Shown: positions 22,605-33,799 of the stretch, piece after piece
Numbering within the stretch: the stretch's first letter is position 1
How the letters are laid out: each line of letters begins with the position of its first letter
Source of the DNA: Cricetomys ansorgei
Taxonomy: Eukaryota > Chordata > Mammalia > Rodentia > Nesomyidae
Length of the DNA: 64,000 nucleotides
NCBI GenBank assembly: GCA_026225945.1
Contig: JAMJFZ010000239.1
Coordinates: forward strand, 25,073,501 to 25,137,500
Direction: 5' to 3'
Notes under the pieces: model-generated
Seen by the model: only the letters and a program-made list of their open reading frames with translations
What the model was told of the DNA's origin: nothing
Databases searched by the model: none
Program-made: the position numbers and the translations under genes

Positions 22605-22698
22605 TGAGCTGGAAGAAGATAAACAGAACATTCACATTTACAAGCAGCAGCTGAGATGTCCTTCAAACCTTCTATGCATTTCTATAACTTGTCTGTGA
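22605..22698 (+). other. Exon-like segment, unconfirmed
   Basis: A long T-rich tract and TTAG (22601-22604) precede an open frame from 22606. It reads ELEEDKQNIHIYKQQLR, then CPSNLLCISITCL and a TGA at 22696-22698. The first 17 residues are charged and helical, like a coiled coil; the rest looks like read-through. No standard GT donor follows residue 17; the sequence there is GAG/ATGTCCTT. It may be a decayed exon, an alternative terminal exon or chance. I cannot name a gene. Confidence 0.25.
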
Positions 22699-22914
22699 AC
22701 TCCTCAAATCTTGAGAATATAAAACATTCTAATGCACAATTTAAGACAAGTTTTTAGCTCTTTGTGTAGAAGTTGAATTGTAAAGTATATAAATTTGTTT
22801 CTTGGGTCAAAGGAGTAATATCATGAAGTATCTTTAAACTGTCGACATTGAGATAAGAGTGAGGGTAATGTCATCTTAAAGCAATGTTTTTAAAGAAGCA
22901 GGTTTGTAGAATTC

Positions 22915-23045
22915 ATCTGTTCAGTCATTCATTCATCCGTTCACAGTTGTATCAAGCATCTAATATGGCAGGCACTGAGTTAGATGGCAGAATTAGCAGA
23001 AATTAGTAGCTCGGCCCCTGCTGTTGATAACTTCAGTTTACTTGA
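22915..23045 (+). mobile_element. Ancient mammalian repeat fragment
   Basis: ATCAAGCATCTAATATGGCAGGCACTGAGTTAG follows the widespread wording 'TATTGAGCACCTACTATGTGCCAGGCACTG'. CCCCTGCTGTTG fits its downstream part. The same family appears at 44388-44520. I do not name the family. Confidence 0.4.
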
Positions 23046-23102
23046 GTGAGAAAGCTTAAATGCAAAAAGATGGAATTTTAATGTGGAAAATATTTTAGAG
23101 TA

Positions 23103-23250
23103 AGGTCTCAATGTAATGAAGGCAAACAGGGTATGTAGCCAAGGATGAACTTGAACTTCTGATCCTCCTGTCTCGACCTCTGTGAGTGGTGTTGCAGATC
23201 CAACTCAGGACACCAATGCACACTAGCCCACTGAGCTACATCCCCAGCCA
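23103..23250 (-). mobile_element. ID-B1 composite (B4-like) SINE, reverse strand
   Basis: CTTGAACTTCTGATCCTCCTG is reversed B1-like sequence. CCCACTGAGCTACATCCCCAGCC is the reversed ID head. The order ID then B1 on the minus strand is the B4 arrangement. Confidence 0.7.
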
Positions 23251-24073
23251 TGAACCATTTTAATGGAGGGTTTTTTTTTAATCATGTGTAAGGGATACAG
23301 ATAGGAACATAAGAAAAAGTCCACTTCCCTCAGGAAATTTTCACTGGGGATATGAACCTATATGGGTGTTAGCCAGACAATGAGGGAAGACAGGCATCTC
23401 AGGCATGTGAAAAGGCAGCGATAAATACACAATTTTAATTCATTTTTACTGTCATTTCATGTCGTTGCTCAAACTGTTCTGATGTATATAAATATGTTCA
23501 CCTTCTTAATCAGAAAGAGTGAGAAAGAATCCATGCTAGTACAAAAGGCAGCAGTGAATAATACCCTGAAGGAAATTGGATTGGGTACCATAAATAATTG
23601 GAGTCACTCAGTAAACTTTAGCACTTTATTAAAGTTTGTGTTTGGGGAGGTTACATTGTAACCAGGAGAAGGGATGACGAGGTAATAACAGAAGACCAAA
23701 GCCCCTACTCATCTTCCCATTTTTACCAGGTAGGATATCACTGTCTCAGGACACTGCTGCAAAATCCAAGCCTCTGACTCAGTCACTGGTGTATCACAGG
23801 CTCTCCACAGTGGCTTTTCTGAAATAACATAAACATAATGAGGAACGAAAGTAATAAAAACTTGAAACACAGGATGCCTGAATGGAAAGGAATAAGAAGA
23901 CGTTTAAGGACTTTAAATATAGAACCTGTGATTTGTGATACATTCAAAGAAAAATATTTTTAATGGGAACACATTTTTTCATGAAAATTCAGTCTACCCT
24001 GGTTATAAGTACAACGATTAGACTATGGTTACAACAATCTGTGAAATATACCACCACTGAAGAAAAATACACT

Positions 24074-24215
24074 GGCATATTGGCTGGATTCTGGAAGCTT
24101 TGCTACTGGGGAGGCTGGAGTTGGGGGATCACAAAGTGAGGTTCTGCCTGGGCTACAGAAGGAGCATTGTGCCAACCTGGACAACTGAGCAAGGCTCTAG
24201 ATCATACACACAGGC
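24074..24215 (+). mobile_element. B1-related SINE, diverged
   Basis: TGCTACTGGGGAGGCTGGAG, GGGGGATCACAAAGTGAG, CTGGGCTACAG and GAGCAAGGCTCTAGA are in B1/7SL-monomer order. The head is poorly preserved. Confidence 0.5.
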
Positions 24216-24905
24216 TATATTTACAAATAAATCATATATGAGGATATGTTGTAGAATTATAGATAGAGACTAAAAGGTAATGTCTTAAACTTGAAGTTAC
24301 TTCAGTGTGCCAGATATGTATGTTACATTCAGCAATGCTCCTCTTAACATTTATACAAATAAGGCAAAGGCATACTTAACTAGAAAAAAAAAAGAAACAT
24401 AGGACCACAAAATAACTGGGTGGACTTTTCTATTAATAAAACCTTTAGCACCACATAACCAAATAAAAATTGAAAATATTTCCTCAAAGTATACTCATTC
24501 CCCAATAAAATAAAGATAACATACATATCACATTGAGCAACCATTTCTAATTATATTTATATAAGAACATTTTTTTCTCATTATAGCTTGAAAATACAAT
24601 TGCCCATAGCATAGGGACCTTCAATCAGCAATTTGACAATGTGCTGCTCATACAAATACAAAATAAATAACCCATGTAACTTTGTCATGCAGTTTTTCCT
24701 CTGTTGATATTTTCCTGTCTTACTTAAGAGCATAGCTATTGCTGTTCATCAAGCACTCAACATGCAATGCATTCTATGATCCACATTCATCTGACGTGAT
24801 CCTTCAAGGTGACTGATTAAACGATCGGTTAATGATCGCATGATGTATACCTACAGCTGTCCTTAAAATGGAGGCCCTTTTAAAGAGTCTGTATTTTTGA
24901 TCATT

Positions 24906-24950
24906 ATGCAAATGCTAACGCTACTTAAACAGAGCATCTCTCTATAAAAG
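24906..24950 (+). promoter_or_regulatory. Octamer plus TATA, promoter-like
   Basis: A perfect POU octamer ATGCAAAT (24906-24913) lies 29 bases upstream of TATAAAAG (24943-24950). This spacing is seen in octamer-driven promoters such as immunoglobulin and H2B genes. Upstream are GGTTAATGAT (24825-24834), an HNF1-like half site, and TGACGTGA (24793-24800), a CRE-like site. No gene follows; a GT tract starts 140 bases downstream. Inference only. Confidence 0.25.
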
Positions 24951-25090
24951 GAAGCCTTACTCTCACTCCAACTTACGATCATAAATGGAAAGCTCGTTTG
25001 CCCTCCATGGTTCCTGTGCCTGCCAACTACTGAGAACTTTCGAAGCCCAATAGTACCAATTCTCTAAGAAAGAATGAGAAGTGAGGAGTC

Positions 25091-25114
25091 GTGTGTGAGT
25101 GTGTGTGTGTGTGT

Positions 25115-25161
<47 letters not shown>

Positions 25162-25220
25162 TGTGTGTGTGTGTGAGTGTGTGTGTGTGTGTGTGTGAGT
25201 GTGTGTGTGTGAGTGTGTGT

Positions 25221-25254
<34 letters not shown>

Positions 25255-25268
25255 GTGTGTGTGTGTGA
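25091..25268. repeat. (GT)n microsatellite, about 178 bp, with GA interruptions
   Basis: Long alternating GT with single GA interruptions (GTGTGAGTGTG) at irregular spacing. It can adopt Z-DNA. The His/Thr-rich minus-strand frames over it are artefacts. Confidence 0.97.
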
Positions 25269-25449
25269 TGTTGGATTTCAGCAAAGTTTAATGAAGTCAA
25301 GAATCTTTTTACATGTCTGCTGAACATTATTTTTATTTGTCGTGGGAAAATGCATGTAAACTTCTCACTCCACGTCATAATTGGTAGTTGTTTCATGTTC
25401 TGTTAGTTACATTTCCTCTTTCCTTTCCTTTATTTTTTATTTTCTCTGT

Positions 25450-25575
25450 TCGTTGAAGCAGGGGGTCTCACCAAGTAGCCCAAATGAACTATTTATTCAC
25501 AATTTTCCTGTCTTAGCTTCCCAAGAAGCTAAGTAACCATAGCTACAGTTACAGTCAAGTTCACCAACCCTAGCT
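25450..25575 (-). mobile_element. Degenerate B1-related SINE, reverse strand
   Basis: GGGGGTCTCACCAAGTAGCCC, then TTTCCTGTCTTAGCTTCCCAAG resembles reversed 7SL-type SINE wording. It is heavily diverged and could be chance. Confidence 0.35.
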
Positions 25576-25589
25576 TTATGCTGTGTTTT

Positions 25590-26110
25590 TTATAGATTTT
25601 CATTAGTGAATTTCCTATTAGATATGCCCTTATCAGATGTGTAATGCGAATTATAAGTTTTGGCTTTTGTTTCATAGATTTTTTTTTTCTGTGCAGTGCA
25701 GAAGCCTTCCAGTTTGATATAATTCTGCAAGTTTAGTTTTGTTGCCTGAGCTTTTGTGATACAAAAATGACAAAATGTTACCACCAAATAGCTTCTCTCC
25801 TGGTTCTTGGTTTGATTCTTTGTTTGTTTGGGTTGGTTGGTATTATTTTATCTTTATCATTTCAGGACCTATTTTCAGGTCTTAAAAATCAGTTTGAGGT
25901 TTTTGGCTGGGGGGTTGATTTACTATAAGGATTCAGTCTCTTTTAACTCTAGATATTAATTTTCCCTACCCCATTTATTGAAAATGTGACACACATTATT
26001 ATACATTTTCAGTGGCCTTATTGAAAATTAGTTGATTTGTCTATGCTTTGGTTTACCTGTGGATTCTCTCTGTACCATACTATGAAGTTTGCCATCGTTA
26101 ATTTTCCAAT
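25590..26110 (-). mobile_element. L1M ORF2 segment, inverted
   Basis: CTGTGCAGTGCAGAAGCC...CAGTTTGATATAATTC, GTTTTGTTGCCTGAGCTTTTG, CCCCATTTATTGAAAATG and GAAAATTAGTTGATTTGTC are clear reversed L1 ORF2 3'-region wording. The frame is broken. It abuts a plus-strand L1 segment that continues further 3' in the element. Confidence 0.75.
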
Positions 26111-26194
26111 AGGTGAATACAGGACATGGTCCCAGTTTGATGTGTCCATCAGTCTATTTACTGAGCACGACATATCCAGAGAAGAAGACATCAA

Positions 26195-26665
26195 CCTTTT
26201 GTAGAGATGTATGCCTTCTTTTGTTTATTACTTTAGTCACACAACCCAAGAAAAGGAAATAACATAAATGTCCATCAGAAATAGATTAAAAAAGATAATT
26301 ACACACAACACACCCCAATGTTATTCAGTCACTTAAAAGGAAAAAAAAACCCATTTCCAACAATACAAATTAATTTGCAAGATACAATACTAAAAGACAC
26401 AAATTAGGCATAAAAAGAAAATTATTGTATGATTTCACCCATATGTGGAATCTAATAGAGGGAGTAAAATAGATAAAATGAAGTAGAAGAGTGATTGCCA
26501 AGGGTGGGAAGGGGGAGGAAAGATCAAGGAGTACACACTGTAGTTTGCACAATTAACAAGTAGGTAGCGTTACTTTGCAACATTTGAGCTATAGTTAATA
26601 CTGCATTGCATCTAGAAAATGTGCTTTAAAAAAAAAGTAGATTTCAGAACTCTTAATACAAACAG
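26195..26665 (+). mobile_element. L1M ORF2 end and 3' UTR
   Basis: AAATGTCCATCAGAAATAGATTAAA and ATTATTCAGTCACTTAAAAGG are the end of ORF2. CCCATATGTGGAATCTAATAG, GAGTGATTGCCAAGGGTGGG and GAGCTATAGTTAATACTGC are the 3' UTR of an old mammalian L1. It ends near an A-run at 26627-26635. Confidence 0.75.
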
Positions 26666-26790
26666 AGGTCACTATGGAAGCTGATGGGATAATTTTCTTG
26701 ACTATGGTAAATTATTCCATAGTGTGTGGATAGATATCAAAACATAATATACCACACACATAATGAATTAATGTTTAATCCTTAATGTTC

Positions 26791-27004
26791 AGGGGCTTGA
26801 GAGATGATCAGCAGTTAAAAGTACTTGCTGCTCCTGCAGAGGACCACCGTTTTGTCCCCAGCATCCATGCTAGGAGAACCCAGCTCATAATCAGCTGTAA
26901 CTTCAGTTCCAGGTGTATCTGGCCTACATTGGCACAAGTATGCATGTGCATATACTAACAAGCAGACACATGCACATAAGTGGAAATTTAAAAATAAATC
27001 TAAA
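26791..27004 (+). mobile_element. B2 SINE
   Basis: GGGGCTTGAGAGATGATCAGCAG, AAGTACTTGCTGCTCCTGCAGAGG, GTAACTTCAGTTCCAGG and a tail of AAAAATAAATCTAAA follow B2 from end to end. Confidence 0.85.
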
Positions 27005-28238
27005 AGAAAGCTTCCTGCTCCACAAACAGACTCCATATGATGGCTTTTATTCTTTAAGTTTCCTTGGGTGTAGGAGAGGTAAGAAATAAAACCATAGTTC
27101 TCATTTTATAATCATATCACAAAAAAAGATTGAGCCAGCAATTTACACAGCCTGTGTTTTTCCTGTGTGCAAAACTGCTTATGAGGCTGTTTTTACCATA
27201 TAGAGACAGCCTCAAATGACATGATAAGCGCTGGATGATTTTAACCTTGGCTCCAATTTGGAAACAGGAATGCGTGCAAAGTAAGTTAAACATCCAACTC
27301 CCATTCCAGCCATTTATAGTAGTTCTGGGTTTTCTAAAAATAATAATAATAGCAACAATCATATAGTTTTTGCTCCTGGAATAAATGAGAGCTCAAGTAG
27401 ACAGAGCTAAAGTGCAATGGTGCCCGGTGTTAATAGTCTTTCTATCTCCTGTTTGTTGGCTGGTGGACTCCCAGCATGAAGAAGCCTGCAAGCTGTTCTG
27501 GATTTCAAGAGAAAATGAAAAGAACTATGACCTGTGTTCTAGAAAGAAGAGGCAGCAAGCATCCCTCCATCTACCTCCATGCAGCTGCTTCACAGCAATC
27601 CTTACTCAGGAACTTGACTGATAACCATCGGAGGTTCAAGTCTCAGATGTACACAGCATTACTAAGTCCAAAGAGAGGCTGAAAATGGAGGACAGTAATT
27701 TATCTCTGTCCTGAAAAAAAAATCTTAAAACCCAGAACATGAATCCTGAAAGAAAAGAGTCATCCCATGTAGGAGCATTAACCTATATATTGAAGGGTAA
27801 AATTCTTCAAAAAGGCAACAGTTTTTCCAACATTGTGAAAATTATTTTCACTATATGATACCTTTGTACCTTCCTTAAATCTTACAAAACATGGACATTT
27901 TATTCCTCTGTGAGTTTTAGTACACTCCTTTTGCCATACCCTATAGTCTGAGTACCCTGACAATGCCCCCATATCATCTGTCCCAATCTTGTCCCCATAA
28001 AAAATGAAATAATAATTATATGATTAATATCAATGTATACAAATGAGTTCATTTAACAATTAGCAAAGTAGGATTTATCAAACAAGACATAAATAGACCC
28101 ATAAATTCCACTAGATAGAAGTCCGTACTGAGACCAGGAAGAAAACAGTATTTTTTTCTTCTTATTCCCTTCTTGACTTATTGATGACAAGTACTAAAAT
28201 AATCATGAACAATTTTTTAAGTAGTAATTAAAAAAATC
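27005..28238. other. Unique non-coding sequence
   Basis: No repeat is recognised. Frames of 60-80 codons (for example 27385-27621 plus) have no known motif. Confidence 0.5.
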
Positions 28239-28545
28239 AAAAGTCTTCCTCAAGGAAGAGCATACCAATTGACTGTCCAATAGCAAATGTTCAGCCCTGA
28301 AAACATATATACACTCAATGTTATACAGACTGAGCAGGTTGTACTTGGGTACTTAGGAATTCAGATCTTAATATTGTATGTTATATATACTTATATATAC
28401 ATTCATATATGTATGTAACAACAATTAGTGAAAAAAGAGGCCATCATTTTGAAAAAGAACAAGGAAGGGTATAAGAGAGGATTTGGAGATGTGAAAGGGA
28501 AGGGGAAAATTAAGTAAGTATTCAAAAAATAAAATAAATATTTTT
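28239..28545 (+). mobile_element. Rodent Lx/L1 3' UTR
   Basis: CCTCAAGGAAGAGCATACCAATTG, CAGCCCTGAAAACATATATAC, ACAGACTGAGCAGGTTGTA, AACAATTAGTGAAAAAAGAGG and AGGAAGGGTATAAGAGAGG follow the characteristic rodent L1 3' UTR. It ends in A-rich ATAAAATAAATA. Confidence 0.85.
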
Positions 28546-29515
28546 AAACCACTCACCAAAATGTTTGTTATTGCAATGATTTTTTAATAATAAACCTTAA
28601 ATAGAATATTTGCAGAATTCAAGTACTGGTATCCTAAGAAAATTAACTTAATAATGTATTTTATAGATATTAGTCTAGCATATTACCTTGCAATTTATAT
28701 TCCACAAGTGAATTTACTTGGGCTTTTCTAAGGATTTATTCCATAAACTCTCACAAAGACTAGTTTCTTTACACACCTATGATTTAGGCAGCAGAAAGTA
28801 TAAACTGGAAAAAAAAAGGCATTTGATTATAAAATTTATATACATACAGATTTTCATTATAATTTCTTCTGTGTATTTCTGATCTTAACTATATACAATA
28901 AAAAAATAGTTCTCCCTACAAAACACAAGCAACCTTCAGCTCCATGTCAGGCAGAGCAATTTTATAGATTACTCATTCCCCAATCCAAAACTACAAACTT
29001 AGCTATAATGTTTTAAAGCAGGATAAGTGTCCATTAATTCATATTCCTTTGGGGATTAAAAACATCTGATAACTGTAGATCAGGCATGTTAATTTTCTCT
29101 TGCCTTAAGCATAAATCACTGTATAGACAGATAAATACTTTGTTAACTATCCTTATATATGTGAAATCTCTGCCCCAACGTTACACACTGTTGACTGAAA
29201 AAGAGATAGGAATAGTTAGCGATCAGTTCTGATCACTATCATGAGCTAAGAAATATTATATCCATATGAAAGCTTTGCAATATTTTAACAAGGCATTTTC
29301 TTGGAGAAAACTTAAAAACAAAACTGATTGGGAATTGAAGGTTTAAAGGCCTCTTGACGGGATGAGTTATAGGTTGGGCGTTAAATTGACTATAATCCGA
29401 CAGATCAATGGCGGTTAGAACTCAGATAAGAATATCAAAGATTCTATGCATCTGGAATACTTACATAGTAAATAATTAATATAACTCATATGATTAAACA
29501 CTAAACACATAAATG
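28546..29515. other. Unique AT-rich non-coding sequence
   Basis: No repeat or gene is seen. 29355-29420 is locally CpG-containing (GACGGGATG, GGGCG, TCCGACAG, GGCGGTTAG), which is unusual in this window. Confidence 0.5.
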
Positions 29516-29742
29516 AGAGGGTGGGAGACATGGCTCAGAGGTTAAGAGCACCTCTTGCTCTTGCAAAGAACCTAGGTTCAATTTGCAGCACCTGGGTTCA
29601 CAAATATCCATAACTCCAATTCCAGAGGACTATAGTTTCCTATGCTCTCTTCTGACCTCCATGGGCACCAAGTACCCACACCATGCACATACATGCATGT
29701 GAGGAAAATGCTCCATATAAAGTAAAATGAACAAATCTAATT
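29516..29742 (+). mobile_element. B2 SINE
   Basis: GGGAGACATGGCTCAGAGGTTAAGAGCA, CTAGGTTCAATTTGCAGCACC, TAACTCCAATTCCAGAGGA and TCTTCTGACCTCCATGGGCACC match B2 almost completely. Confidence 0.88.
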
Positions 29743-30039
29743 TAAAGCACATATATGAACATACACTAGGGCATAATATGAACTAGACCAAATTTTAATT
29801 TCTTTCTAGATTTCATACCTCTCCCCTTTCTCTTTGGAAAATTCATTTTTTGAAAATCTGCAAAGACCCATATAACACCAATGTTATTTATTAGAGACAA
29901 ATGCCCATTTTATAAATCCTCTCTAATTAGAAGATAACTTAATGAAGCTTTAATTAGCCTAAAGTTATACAGAATGGGCTTTGGGAACCTTTTCTGGAGA
30001 AACAAGTTTAAGCACAGTATTCCTTTTATGTCAACATGA

Positions 30040-30400
30040 TTGCATTATCCATGTCAAAATAAACCAAATTTGTGGGCGTGTCTGCAACAGAGTATTGAAA
30101 AAAATAGTTCTGGACTTGTTGGTCCGAGAAAACCATTAGCTCACCTCACTGTGGGTGGGCACTATCCATTGAACACCTTCATGAAATGGACTCAAAGGAG
30201 GAATATGCCCCTATTTTGCAATTTTTCTGCCTCAGGTCCTGAGCAGAACTCTACCATTGTCTGTCCTAGGACTCTAGTACGTGCTATGGCCTTCTGTTTC
30301 TCAGTCTTCAGACCTACAGTTGTACCAATGTTCCAGGGATTCCAGATTTCAGACACCAACAACTTTCCAGGCCCCAGGAATATGTGAGCAGTTTCTCAGA
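30040..30400 (+). mobile_element. Ancient hAT-Charlie-like DNA transposon fragment
   Basis: CTCACCTCACTGTGGGTGGGCACTATCC, GCCTCAGGTCCTGAG, CTCAGTCTTCAGACCTACAG and ATATGTGAGC follow the wording of an old mammalian non-autonomous element related to URR1. A 115-codon frame (30040-30387) falls inside it and is not a gene. Confidence 0.45.
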
Positions 30401-31578
30401 AGAAAGCCACTCAAATTTTTCAATGTGCCTGACACCAACACCCACTACTTTAAGCACAAGAAATATGTTCAGAGGGAATGTTAGTCCAGAAATACAAGGA
30501 TGCAAAAAGGATTGAATTGGAGAAGTGGATGAATGAGGAAGCAATGCGTTCCATATCAGAGACTCAAACACTTGGTCACTGATTGGGAAACTTACATTGA
30601 ACATCTATGGTCCAGATAAATGTGATGACCTTGTTAAAAGAACAAAACTGGACATACATACTATGGGCAATGAGATTTAAGAAGCAAAGGACACAATCCT
30701 TCTTCTCCCATATCTTCCTTCCCTCTTACACCATCAGGTGTGGGAAATATAATACATAATATATAATAATATATAATATATACCAAGCAACTGTCGAGAG
30801 CTCTAGACTTGACTGTCCACGTTTAACTCTTTCTGTTGTTCTGGATGGTGAGGAAGCAAGTTTCCAACTCCAGGTTTTGACCTTTGCCTTCCCACTCTAA
30901 TAGAGCAGAATGTGTCTTTTTGGAGGCTCATTAGACTGAGGACCACAAGAGACAATGTTGTTCCCTTCAGAAAGAACAGAAATTGAAAAGAATAATACTC
31001 TTTTCTTCAATAACCCATGCATCTTGTATCTATCATCTTGATAAGTTTACTTTCTCTTGCTATGTTCTCTACATTATAGAACACTAGATCTCTGATGAGG
31101 TAATGGCTTCCATTGTAAAGTTATGCAAATGAATTCCAAGCGTACTGTCAGATGATGAAAGGAAAAATGATGACAATTTATTCTACTTGTTCTAGAGTAA
31201 ACATTGGTAAACTAATTACAAAACACACCTTTACACAGTATCTGTGAATGGAGGAAGAGTCTCTGATTACTGGTTCTGTCTTTATTTCTTTTGATAAATT
31301 ATGTGTAATTGCAGTGCAATTAGGTAACACCTTTAGCATTAAAGAAAAATAAGCCATGTAATAAGGTATAATTTCTGATAACAGCAAAATTCTCATGCTT
31401 GTAAATAAAGAAACCACATGATAACTCTGGAATTCATTAGGACAGTTTGGCTTATGTGTACTTTTTAAGAGTGATTTTTATAGAGAGAACTATACTCACT
31501 GTATCAATTCTGAAATCCCCAATGAAAAGGAAACTGAAGTAATTCATCTTTTATGTAAGTATACTTAGTAGTAGATTA

Positions 31579-31614
<36 letters not shown>

Positions 31615-32257
31615 GTAGCCTTGGAAACTTCAAAAATTATTTACTCAGTTATTCTCAGTAATTGAAGCAACAACTGATTAAATCAACCTCATAACTAGCT
31701 AATCGCAACTAAACAATAAATTTGAAACACTCTACCAGGTTAGATTCAGGCAGGAATCGCCTCTATCTCTCTCCATTCCCCTTGAATATTAAAACCCTCA
31801 TGCATTACACAACCAAGGATGAAAGGTTTGGAACTGCCTGCAGCAATGCCTGTTTGTTTAATGATATTTTAATATTAAGTTTTACGAAATTAAGTAATGA
31901 TATCAAAAATATAAAAAAAAATGCCAGTAATTAATATTTATACTCACTACTACATTCTGTTATACAAAATGTCTTGCGACGCTACCAGGTTGAGGCTAAG
32001 AGGAGAGAGAAGGGAAAGGTGTCTCAGTGTCTGTCTCCCAGTTACTTCCTATGTTCTACTTCTGTCTCTTTCTCTTTTCTATTAGTAAATGAAGATAAAT
32101 GCTGTGTGTCAAGGTAACATCTGGGGACAAGTGACAAGATTTCCAGACTATATCATAGCAAGCACATTCAAAGATTACTTACTTTAATGATCTTGTATCT
32201 ACACATTTCCCCCTGGTATCACACCTCAAAGAGTCATCTATAACAAATTTGTTCTCC
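30401..32257. other. Unique non-coding sequence with two microsatellites
   Basis: Apart from an (ATA)n patch at 30747-30785 and (CA)n at 31582-31612, no repeat is recognised. Confidence 0.5.
31582..31612. repeat. (AC)n microsatellite
   Basis: Perfect AC units over about 31 bases. Confidence 0.95.
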
Positions 32258-32400
32258 AGGCCAATGAGATGACTATGCAGGCTAAAGCACTAGCTGCCAA
32301 GCCTGAGTCCATGTGACTCATACAAGCTGTCCTCTGACTCTCATATTCGCACATGCGTGCACACACACGAATAATGAAACAAACAAATAAATATAAAAGA
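32258..32400 (+). mobile_element. B3 SINE (B2 family)
   Basis: CCAATGAGATGACTATGCAGGCTAAAGCACTAGCTGCCAAGCCTGA is the B3 head. GCTGTCCTCTGACTCTCAT and the tail AAACAAATAAATATAAAAG complete it. The middle is shortened. Confidence 0.7.
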
Positions 32401-32724
32401 CTTCAATAATTTGTTTTCTTAGATCCCATTGTTCTATGCCCATTTGCATCTCTACCAAAAACGGCATTTAAAATCTGCTTGCCACCACCACTTGTAATAT
32501 TTGCCTTGTTAAGTCAAGGGTTGTGTCATTTAGGTATCCACTTGAACCCTTGTGCTGGTCTGAGAAGACCTGTTAGTGTTGATGAAAAAAATCATATAAT
32601 ACCAATCTTCCATCATGCTCTCATGGTGTCCACAAGTCTATTCTACATCATGCAACAATGCCTTTTGACATTGTCATCTACAAAAACTTCTCAGCTTTGA
32701 ACATTAAGCTCCAACACTGTCCCA

Positions 32725-32842
32725 TCAAGGACGGTGGTACATGCTTATAATCCAACAGTCAGAAGGAAGAGCCAGGAAGATCATAAAGTGTGAGGCTAGC
32801 TTGAACTACAGAGTGAAACCCAGTCTCAGAAAACCAAGGGTA
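32725..32842 (+). mobile_element. B1 SINE, diverged
   Basis: AAGGACGGTGGTACATGCTTATAATCC, TGTGAGGCTAGCTTGAACTACA and GTGAAACCCAGTCTCAGAAAA are in B1 order. Confidence 0.7.
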
Positions 32843-33799
32843 TTTAAAGCAGGATGTGCAAATAATCAAATAACATATTAACAAATAAACAAATAAAATA
32901 TTCAAGAATCACCCTCCTCCACCCCCATCTCATATCTAAACCACTTCTGCTACATCTATTTTCTTGCCTGCGTAGTACTATCAATTCACCAAGCTTCCTC
33001 CTTTCTTCCTAACTATTGAACCCCCTCCATTTAGCAGTACTCATAGAAAAGAAAATGCTATGGTAGAGTCATGGTGCATATTTTAACAGGACCCCCAACA
33101 GAAGCATCTCCAGTGACCAAGAGGAATCTACAAGAAATATGGAAGATACAGAAGAATAAACATAAAATGTAAGCCTCAGTTTCTTCATCTCCCACCCCGT
33201 CACTGGTGAACACTTTTGTTTTGAAGAAACCAGCCTCATGTATGAATACATTTCATAGTAGACAAACTCTAACCAGTCGATGAGGCATTTCTGTGAAAGA
33301 AAAGATGAAATTGACACTCTTTGAGTTGTAGAAGAATATCCATGATAACAACTGTGACCTTTAAGTTAATAGAATAATGCCTCTTAAGGGGATTATTTAG
33401 AATAAGAGAAAAGATATAGTTGCATTACAGTCTCAGATATAAAAGAAAAAAACTTTTAAAAAACTTAAGATACATATTTTCAGTTTGAATACCCTGTGTT
33501 CTTCCAGTCTAGCAAGTAGATTCCATGATCTATTCTTGCTAATGGTGTGATCAGAGTGTCCCTACTGCCCTTTAGTTCTAGCTCAACCAGCCCCTCAACC
33601 AGGGTCCGCTTTCCTTTGTGAAACTGTTGCGTGAACAGGAAAAGCCACATGCCTGAGATGATCCAAATCATGACCATTAACCTGGTGACTCCACTATGCC
33701 CAGGAGCCTTCCAAGGCTCTCCGACTTCCTCTGCTTGCTTTTTCATCCTTGCCTTTTCTCTTGTTCTGAAAGAACAGAAAACAACACAGAATTTCACAG
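32843..33799. other. Unique non-coding sequence
   Basis: A 105-codon minus-strand frame (33797-33480) includes a hydrophobic stretch MVMIWIISGMWLFLF. I do not recognise it. Its start lies in L1-like sequence and no promoter is visible. Confidence 0.4.

Noticed and set aside
25027..25396. His/Thr-rich minus-strand frames
   Set aside because: They are translations of the GT microsatellite.
29516..29742. tRNA gene candidate (A/B boxes)
   Set aside because: The boxes belong to the tRNA-derived head of a B2 SINE; no cloverleaf gene is present. The same applies to the other SINE heads.
33480..33797. 105-codon minus-strand frame with a hydrophobic segment
   Set aside because: Not recognised, and its first residues lie in L1-like sequence. 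One hydrophobic run is not enough for a membrane protein call.
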